Positions 40,701-64,000 of a DNA stretch of 64,000 bases are shown piece by piece; position 1 is the first letter of the stretch, and each line of letters opens with the position of its first letter. The notes below the pieces were generated by a model that was not told where the DNA came from, made no database searches, and worked only from the letters and a program-made list of their open reading frames with translations. A program made the translations under genes and the position numbers. The DNA comes from Lycocorax pyrrhopterus obiensis (taxonomy: Eukaryota > Chordata > Aves > Passeriformes > Paradisaeidae): the NCBI GenBank assembly GCA_014706295.1, contig JACSVZ010000007.1:5139699-5203698 (forward strand), read 5' to 3'.

Positions 40701-43668
40701 TGTTTTCTCACCTGCTTTATGGTGTGCTCAGAAACTTGGTGTGTCTCAGGGCAGTGGACAAACAGAGATCTGGAGGCAGCACAGATGGAAATGCTGGGAG
40801 CTGAATGGTTCAGCCTTGGCTTTGAAAAACAAGGGCAGTTTGGTCTAGACAACAATGCAGTTATTAGATGAGGCATTCAAAAATGATCTGTTCCCAAAAG
40901 CAATGAGATTTTTAACCATACTTTAGAGATTTTTTTTAAAATAACTTGCCAAGATACCTTTGTTTTAAAGGCTATTAGTAATAGGATTTCAGTGGCAGCA
41001 GAGCATGGGCTGTAGTTGTAACCTTTCCTGGACCAGGACCAGTTAGAACTGGCCCAGGAAAGCTGTTCAGCGAAGGCTCCTACAGGTGGCATCAGTTTGT
41101 TACAATTTGTTGTTTTATTAATGCTGACAATTTAGGCCAGCAGTAGCATTATCTGTGTCAACTGCATCGCCCTAACATGGCCACAGTTAATCTGGTATTA
41201 TAAGCAGTCTTTTTCGCAAAGTTAATCAGCATCTCATTTGCATTTGTTAATTAGGGTTAATGTGTGCTAATTGATTTTTTGATGCTTGTAGAGTTCCATT
41301 AAACCCAGTTAGGTATAGTTGCTGGTGCTCCTCATTCGTATGAATTATGGTGATCGCATTTTTGTTGAATCGGTGCCAAATAGGGAACCTGCATCATAAT
41401 TACAGCTAATTAACACAACATGATGTCCTGCACTAATGTGCTTCCCTGCTAGTGTATGGGTGTTATAAATTCCAAACTTATATATTTACTGAAGCAATGG
41501 GAATGTTTATATAATGTCATTCTAGAACAAAATGATTGACACTCATTTTTAAGAAACTTCCACTGGATCTTAGTTAGTACCTCATGGACCTTGGGATTAA
41601 GAAATGCCTTGTTTCATCTCAGTGCCTTAACTTGGTTGACCTAGATGGTTTTCCAGGAAAATGGTCTCTGATTTAGACATGCAAGGCCTTGACACAGTTC
41701 CTTGTGTTGCCATTCATGCAGTCATGTAAAAGATGTAACTTGACCTCAGTATCGGTTCTGCTGGTTTCGAACAACACTTTTCTTGGCCGCACTGGATGCT
41801 TACATGGGACTCATGATGCCTTTTTCGCTGTGGACAAACAAATTCAGTACCAAAATGTTTTCTTCTGGCACCACAGTGTTATGTTCTGGAACCAAACTGT
41901 GAGAGGTTTGTTTTCCAGAAGCTACAGGAGAATGAATGGTGAGACTGTAAGAAGGTTTTTTAGCATAACCAGCTGGGGATTTTCCATTCTGTTGCATTGC
42001 TGTTCTTCCAGGTGATGCAACTGAAAAATTCACTTGTACTCTCACCACCTAAAATTCTGTTCAGGTGATGTTTTCACTGCTCAAAAAAGAAAACTTTTCT
42101 AGATAATACATTTTTACTAAAAACAACTGAGTCTTGGTGAATTCACTATGAAACTTGCTATTTTAGCAAAAGACAAGGCAGATGCAGGATTTGGTATTTT
42201 ACCTCAGGAAAACTGTTGATAAGGAGAAGTAGAATGTATTTTAATGTGGAACAAATTTTAAATTATTGGAAGCCTATCTAGTAAAAATAACATGAAAAGC
42301 AAATTATTTGTATGAATTATAATTAAATCATTAATTAAACTGTCGACATTTTTACTCAGGCTTGTTGCACGAACACAACATGGCAAAGATGAGGCTCCTT
42401 ACTTTCATGGGAATGGCTGTAGAGAATAAAGAAATCTCATTTGACACAATGCAGCAGGAGCTCCAGATCGGGGCTGATGATGTAGAAGCGTTTGTCATTG
42501 ACGGTAAGAACTGTGGCACCACTCTGCACACAGTGCTCATGAACAAGAACTTTACAGTCTTCTAAGCTAATGTTGAGTATTAGAACAATATTCATTTTAA
42601 TTTCTGTGCTTTTTACAAGATAAAGCTGCACAACTTCATGCTTAAAGACAGGCCCAACTGTTGTGTTTTAACCAGTGTTTTTCTTCTTAGTGACAGGAAC
42701 TATATCTCATATAATTCTTTACAGAACTAATAAATTGTTCGCAGGTTTAATTTGTTATCTGGTTTTGTTTGCTGTCATTAAAACAGGATGTGTTTGTAGG
42801 GGAGAGAAGTTCATAAAAACTGTACAGGATATTACTTTAATAGGTTGGCACCAAACAATAGGATTCGTGCATGACCTTCATCTTGTTACATCATTTTGCT
42901 TTTCTGCCTATTAGGCCATTAAAACCAACAGCAAAAGAGATTAAGTGAACTGCTGTGTTCTTATGTTTGTATTGATCTAACTTTGAACCGTTTTTATGCA
43001 GTTTAATACCTCTGCACGATCATGAAAATGTTGCTCAAAACAGCATTGGTTTTTTGCAGCTGTAAAGACAAAGATGGTGTACTGCAAAATAGATCAGACA
43101 CAGAGGAAAGTCGTTGTCAGGTAAGACAATTCTTCATGGCCTTTTGCAGAACTTAGTGTGTTCTAATTATTTCACCTATATTTGTAGAATATTTTAACTA
43201 GAAGCAAGGTATTGTTCCTATCAGTTGCTGGTAGTTAAATAGTTGCTATTTATCATAATTTTATTAAAGCTCACACTGAATGTGATTAGCTTATTTAATG
43301 AAAGAGTCCTACTTTCCAGGACATTTCATTTAATGACCTACTAGTGACAAGAATACTAATCACTGTTGTTGCTTTAAATATTTGGGAAGGCTGCAAAATT
43401 CTCTTAACTGGTAAAGTGCAGCTGTTTCTAGAGACAAAATCAGAATTTTCCTGTTTGCTCGTGAGAGTAAAGTAATGCTATAGAAGAATAATTGGGTGAG
43501 TGTGACATCTCTAGTAATCTTCTTCCAATTTTGTTTTACTTCTCCAGTCACAGCACACATCGGACTTTTGGAAAGCAGCAGTGGCAGCAATTGTATGACA
43601 CTCTAAACACCTGGAAACAAAATTTGAATCAAGTGAAAAACAGTCTCCTCAGTCTTTCAGACACCTAA
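28698..43668 (+). CDS. EIF3M: Eukaryotic translation initiation factor 3 subunit M (complete, 11 coding exons)
   Basis: eIF3m is a cytoplasmic PCI-domain subunit of the eIF3 complex, which binds the 40S ribosome and promotes 43S/48S initiation-complex assembly. Joined coding exons: 28698-28739, 30132-30264, 31191-31329, 31704-31827, 32791-32885, 37333-37416, 38706-38805, 39203-39284, 42360-42503, 43060-43120, 43548-43668. All introns are GT-AG and the frame is kept at every junction (phases 0,1,2,0,2,2,0,1,1,2). The total is 1,125 nt, or 374 residues plus TAA, equal to human eIF3m as I recall it. The N terminus [14 protein letters not shown] and C terminus [10 protein letters not shown] are diagnostic. 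The N-terminal half is helical repeat; the PCI domain lies roughly at residues 180-340 (family knowledge). The chosen ATG has a purine at -3 and gives the family N terminus. No disabling change was seen. CCDC73 lies downstream in convergent orientation. Confidence 0.97.
28740..30131 (+). other. EIF3M: EIF3M intron 1
   Basis: The first part is still within the CpG island (to about 28,900). The rest is unremarkable apart from the CR1 fragment and a 14-bp perfect palindrome at 29,198-29,211. I looked for box C/D or H/ACA snoRNA features and saw none that I would support. Confidence 0.8.
29630..29745 (+). mobile_element. CR1 LINE 3'-end fragment in EIF3M intron 1, plus orientation
   Basis: 'gggcagcctggtttag', 'ccctgcccatggcagagg' and 'gatgatctttaagggtccttttaaccca' follow the CR1 3' consensus order. 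It is diverged, lacks a clean terminal repeat, and is sense to EIF3M. Confidence 0.8.
30132..30264 (+). CDS. EIF3M: EIF3M coding exon 2
   Basis: Starts [16 protein letters not shown] and ends in VCLKEDDK plus one base. The acceptor is TTTTTCAAG. The donor is AAAG/GTTTGC, weaker than the others but demanded by frame and by the family sequence. Confidence 0.95.
31191..31329 (+). CDS. EIF3M: EIF3M coding exon 3
   Basis: Encodes [18 protein letters not shown] through [11 protein letters not shown], about residues 59-105. Acceptor TTTATGCAG and donor GCT/GTAAGT are strong. It enters in phase 1 and leaves in phase 2. Confidence 0.97.
31704..31827 (+). CDS. EIF3M: EIF3M coding exon 4
   Basis: Encodes [20 protein letters not shown] to [11 protein letters not shown], ending at residue 146 in phase 0 with donor CAG/GTAATT. 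A CR1 fragment begins about 100 bp into the following intron. Confidence 0.97.
31930..32362 (+). mobile_element. CR1 LINE 3' portion in EIF3M intron 4, plus orientation
   Basis: Successive CR1 landmarks run in order. The end of ORF2 is recognisable by 'cctatgagggaaggctgagagcactggggttgttccacctggag' and 'gataggacaaggggcaatgg'. The 3' end is marked by 'ccctgcccatggcaggg' and the tail 'caacccaaactattctatgattcta'. About 430 bp remain with indels and stops, so the copy is dead. It lies sense to EIF3M. I do not attempt a reading frame. Confidence 0.9.
32791..32885 (+). CDS. EIF3M: EIF3M coding exon 5
   Basis: Encodes [20 protein letters not shown] to LVDCKK plus two bases of a Ser codon (about residues 147-178). 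The acceptor is TTCTACTTAG and the donor AAAG/GTATAA. Confidence 0.97.
32886..37332 (+). other. EIF3M: EIF3M intron 5 (4.4 kb)
   Basis: The longest intron of the gene. I see no second gene inside it. Open frames on either strand are short. A block at about 36,660-37,060 has a varied, non-repetitive composition (including TTGCACAATGATTAAAT near 36,995) and might be regulatory, but this is only an impression. Confidence 0.75.
37333..37416 (+). CDS. EIF3M: EIF3M coding exon 6
   Basis: Encodes [20 protein letters not shown] then QARVDAH, at the start of the PCI region. The acceptor is TTTTTTCTATAG and the donor CACAG/GTAATA. It enters and leaves in phase 2. Confidence 0.97.
37417..38705 (+). other. 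EIF3M: EIF3M intron 6
   Basis: Contains a small GC-richer patch at about 38,090-38,310 without a recognisable gene, and a MIR-like repeat in its last 200 bp. Confidence 0.7.
38500..38692 (+). repeat. MIR SINE remnant ending just before EIF3M exon 7
   Basis: 'actggacaaattacttcatg...ccttggtttttccatctgtaaaatgaagattaaaat' follows the MIR core ('gggcaagtcacttaacctctctgagcctcagtttcctcatctgtaaaatggggataa'). The distal 'gcacttagtcataaagtaagtaagca' resembles the MIR tail ('ggcacatagtaagcgctca'). MIRs are ancient amniote-wide SINEs, so this copy is very old. It stops within about 15 bp of the exon 7 acceptor. Confidence 0.7.
38706..38805 (+). CDS. EIF3M: EIF3M coding exon 7
   Basis: Encodes [20 protein letters not shown] then [13 protein letters not shown], ending at residue 239 in phase 0. 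The acceptor is CTTTTCTCGTCAG and the donor GAT/GTAAGT. Confidence 0.97.
39203..39284 (+). CDS. EIF3M: EIF3M coding exon 8
   Basis: Encodes [20 protein letters not shown] then KDFIDSL plus one base, in the PCI domain. The acceptor is CATCTTCTAG and the donor CTGG/GTAAGT. Confidence 0.97.
39681..39702. repeat. (TG)n dinucleotide microsatellite
   Basis: Eleven perfect TG repeats in EIF3M intron 8. Confidence 0.97.
41090..41470. promoter_or_regulatory. Candidate conserved non-coding/enhancer block in EIF3M intron 8
   Basis: The block contains a perfect octamer ATTTGCAT at 41,236-41,243, TTAATTAG at 41,247-41,254, CTAATTG at 41,267-41,273 and GCTAATTAAC at 41,405-41,414. This density of POU and homeodomain sites is typical of developmental enhancers. 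The assignment is inferred from motif content only; conservation cannot be tested here. Confidence 0.3.
42360..42503 (+). CDS. EIF3M: EIF3M coding exon 9
   Basis: Encodes [20 protein letters not shown], then [20 protein letters not shown] and VEAFVID plus one base. This is the winged-helix part of the PCI domain. The acceptor is TTTTTACTCAG and the donor GACG/GTAAGA. Confidence 0.97.
43060..43120 (+). CDS. EIF3M: EIF3M coding exon 10
   Basis: Encodes [20 protein letters not shown]. Strong acceptor GGTTTTTTGCAG and donor TCAG/GTAAGA; it enters in phase 1 and leaves in phase 2. Confidence 0.97.
43548..43668 (+). CDS. EIF3M: EIF3M coding exon 11 (last)
   Basis: Encodes [20 protein letters not shown] then NTWKQNLNQ and [11 protein letters not shown], followed by TAA at 43,666-43,668. 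The acceptor is ACTTCTCCAG. Confidence 0.97.
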
Positions 43669-43840
43669 GAATATTTTTTTGACCTAGTAATATTGCTATA
43701 GGTGAATTTTATTCAAAACTTTGAAAATTTGTGAATGTTTCCAAAAAATTTATGCAATTGGTTTAAAGAAGCTAAATATTCTAAATTGGCCACTAAAAAT
43801 AAGAAAGAAGCAATAAAACTAACATGGGAAAATGTCTTCT
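43669..43840 (+). terminator. EIF3M: EIF3M 3' UTR with AATAAA polyadenylation signal
   Basis: AATAAA at 43,812-43,817 is followed by the T/G-rich 'tgtcttctgttgattttc', a plausible downstream element. The cleavage site would be near 43,830-43,840, giving a short 3' UTR of about 165 nt. More distal sites cannot be excluded. Confidence 0.75.
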
Positions 43841-44344
43841 GTTGATTTTCTTACATAATCAGCCACAAGAAACTGGCAATATTGGTTATGCTTCTTTTGT
43901 TCATGTTACAATATGAGGACCTTTCTTTGCAAGAGGTATGGGGAGGGAGGGAGGCACGTCAGAAAAATGATAGTGCAAGTCTTTGTAAAGTAAGAGAAAA
44001 TTTCCTTTAGACCCAAGGGAGGAGAAATGTGACCCGATGGAAGTGAAGCTTCACAAAGCCAGATCTGCTGCCTTACCTCTGTAATCATACCTGATACTTC
44101 AGTGTTGAAAGAGACCTTACTGATACAGAAACTACAACACATATATTTAAATAATTTGGCAGTAAAGGTAAGCAGAAGATTTTTCTGTTCTTCTGCCACT
44201 TAAAACTGCTGGAAGCAGGTGTAAATGTTTGCAGAAACCAGTGTATTCTGAAACAGTTGGAGGTGATTTTGCCTGAAAACTGAGTGAGCAGTCTGCCAGA
44301 GAAAATGAATTGAACTGTTTCAGCCAAAACTTAAAAGAAGCAGT

Positions 44345-44621
44345 AGAAGGGTAGAGTTAAGTAATAATTTAATTTTACTGAACATATATAAAAACATTAA
44401 CTTATGAACTTTTTAACTTTGGCAAAGTTTGAATTTGATTGCAGAACCAGAACCTAACATTACGAGTAGGAATTGTATACATTTTTGAACACAAGAAATG
44501 GTAACGTTATATTAAACATGGAACTACACATATATACCATATTCTGTAGGAATACCTCTACAAATCTGGTTTAGGTAAGTGGTCTATGCCTAAAAGAATG
44601 GTTATCTCCTGGCACTCATCT
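44345..44621 (-). terminator. CCDC73: CCDC73 3' UTR with candidate polyadenylation signals
   Basis: On the minus strand, ATTAAA (plus-strand 44,368-44,373) and an adjoining AGTAAA (44,374-44,379) lie about 250 nt after the CCDC73 stop. No minus-strand AATAAA occurs between that stop and the EIF3M polyadenylation signal, so these variants are the best candidates. If used, the two convergent transcripts end about 500 bp apart. Confidence 0.45.
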
Positions 44622-62326
<17,705 letters not shown>

Positions 62327-64000
62327 CTATAATTAAAATGAAATCCACCCAATCCTTATACATTCTTTGGTACAAATCTGGATAAAATATATCAAATCCA
62401 ACCCCACTGTGAGTTCAATTCAGGACAAACAGAATAACTTTGTTACCAGATCACAGTTCTGAAAAATATGGAAAATCCAAAAGAAATTACTCCATTGACA
62501 GATCACCCTTACATGAAATTATTCTGTATCTCCTGAATTAAATCCTAATAGATGTGAACTACCACCCATTAGCTTTGCATCATTTGGTGCAGGTATATCA
62601 GCTTTTGCTGTCAGGGTCTGAACTTTTGTGGTACCTTCCTCAAGTTTGTATTGTTACTTCATGAAGAGGAATTTTTTAAAAAAGAGCCACCCAAACTGAG
62701 CTGATTTGAGTTAATGAAGGTGCCATGGATTTACAAACCCCATGGGTGCTGCCACGAAGTGTGTTGTAGTTTGCTGGAAACTGAGCCATTTTCTATTAAA
62801 CTCTACAAAACACGTTTTCAAAGTTTCAAAGACAGAGTGAATGACCCAGACAAGCCAATCACCACTCCCTCAAGACCACTTACAGCAGTTACTAAAAGAA
62901 GACCGGCACAGAAAAAAACGCCTGAGTTTTAGGGAGAAGGGAGTCTTAAATGTGCTCAGTTGCTCCAAAATACACTGAGAGGAATGTACTATTAAAACAA
63001 AGTACTTCGACATACTTGCGAGGTGTTTTCAAATTATTCTAGTTTTGGTTCTACTGAGTACACAGATACAGCTGTCTACCAAAAATAAAATCAGTATTTT
63101 AATGTGCTGTCATTCCTTTTCCTGCATGTATAAATAAATTTTGCACTGAAGCTTAATTTATTTTTTGTTCAATTTTACATCTAGAAAACTGAACTGCAGA
63201 GCTGTGTAATGGCTTGGCCAGTGTCATCTGACAGGTCAGTAGCAGAGCTGGCCACATCTTTTAAATCTAGTACAGTTTTCTCTCAAATAGACCAGACTGC
63301 TTGTCTGATACAGTTTAGTACAAATCAGCTCTAATTTAGATGGTATTTCTAGCCTAAGTCCAAGAACCACTGAAGCCCACATTTCAGTTAATCGAGATGG
63401 TGAATTATCAGTGCTCTATAACACAGAAATCCATGTCTTCTAACCCAGGCAGTTGGAGGAAACATGAAGTTCATCTCTACATTAGAGCCCTCCCCAGACT
63501 ATGCCAAACCCCTCCATATGTTAAAACTAACCTAGCAAACAAACCCTAACAATTCACACAGAACACGAAAGACACAAACCAGAATCCTTCTCTTAGATAA
63601 CACATATCAAATATGCATATGAATTATGCTCCATGCATCTGCATACAAACGCTTTTAGTGCATTCAGGGCTGGGAAAGTAATGAGGCCTGAATATGTCCC
63701 TCATTTTTTTCCATGTGTTTGTTGGCAATTTCTTAAAAGCAAGCTCAAAATGCAAACAGGCTTTTATGAATTGGAAGAGTGCTGCTGGATGAGTCCTCTA
63801 CGGGCATGCAAGCAGGATTCTGCTTTTGTCCATCCCAGGGACCAAGAATGATACACTTCTCTGACCTGTTCCCTTTTGTGAACTGCAGAGTGAAAACTCT
63901 GCAACAGTTCAAGAAAAGGAAAAAAACCAACCACCCTTTCAGGCTTAATGTTCTGCAAAGCAGTGTATTATGTTGTTGGTACAGGGAACAATTTTTTTTT
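62327..64000 (-). other. CCDC73: Probable CCDC73 intron to the window edge
   Basis: No convincing coding exon is visible. Upstream CCDC73 exons are expected beyond position 64,000. Confidence 0.6.

Larger units (their letters stand above)
39285..42359 (+). other. EIF3M: EIF3M intron 8 (3.1 kb)
   Basis: Mostly AT-rich. It includes the TG microsatellite and a candidate regulatory block at about 41,090-41,470. No second gene is recognised. Confidence 0.75.

Noticed and set aside
28740..43547. Intron-hosted snoRNAs in EIF3M
   Set aside because: Translation-factor genes often host snoRNAs, so I looked for box C/D pairs with terminal stems and for H/ACA hairpins with an ACA tail. I saw nothing convincing by eye.

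Overview
This is eukaryotic nuclear DNA from a vertebrate, most likely a bird. It is AT-rich, intron-rich and mostly non-coding. It has a single CpG-island promoter, canonical GT-AG introns, degraded CR1 LINE 3' ends and MIR-like remnants. I see no prokaryotic feature, operon, CRISPR array or integrated virus.

Layout. (1) Positions 1 to about 28,300 are intergenic, upstream of EIF3M. In the human 11p13 order this is the WT1-EIF3M interval, but no WT1 exon is visible here. The interval holds CR1 and MIR-like fragments, a small palindromic repeat, microsatellites, and some splice-flanked open segments on the minus strand that I cannot assign to a known gene. (2) A GC-rich CpG-island promoter at about 28,320-28,900 contains a G-run and a nine-copy 14-15 bp GC minisatellite. 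(3) EIF3M, plus strand, start codon 28,698 and stop 43,666-43,668, is complete in 11 coding exons. Every splice junction keeps frame and the product is 374 residues, the length I recall for human eIF3m. (4) CCDC73, minus strand, lies tail to tail with EIF3M. Its stop is at 44,622 and eight well-supported coding exons plus one tentative exon run up to about 62,326. The 5' end of CCDC73 lies beyond the right edge of the window.

The EIF3M-CCDC73 convergent pair is the known amniote order. EIF3M is a housekeeping translation-initiation subunit. CCDC73 is a poorly characterised coiled-coil protein. Nothing in the sequence links their functions; they share only a gap of about 950 bp between stop codons.

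I found no new biological system that I can defend. The observations most worth checking are the promoter minisatellite, a possible chain of four phase-1 candidate exons at 1.3-4.5 kb, a 124-bp palindromic interspersed repeat, a homeodomain/octamer-motif-rich block in EIF3M intron 8, and a tentative 49-nt CCDC73 exon.
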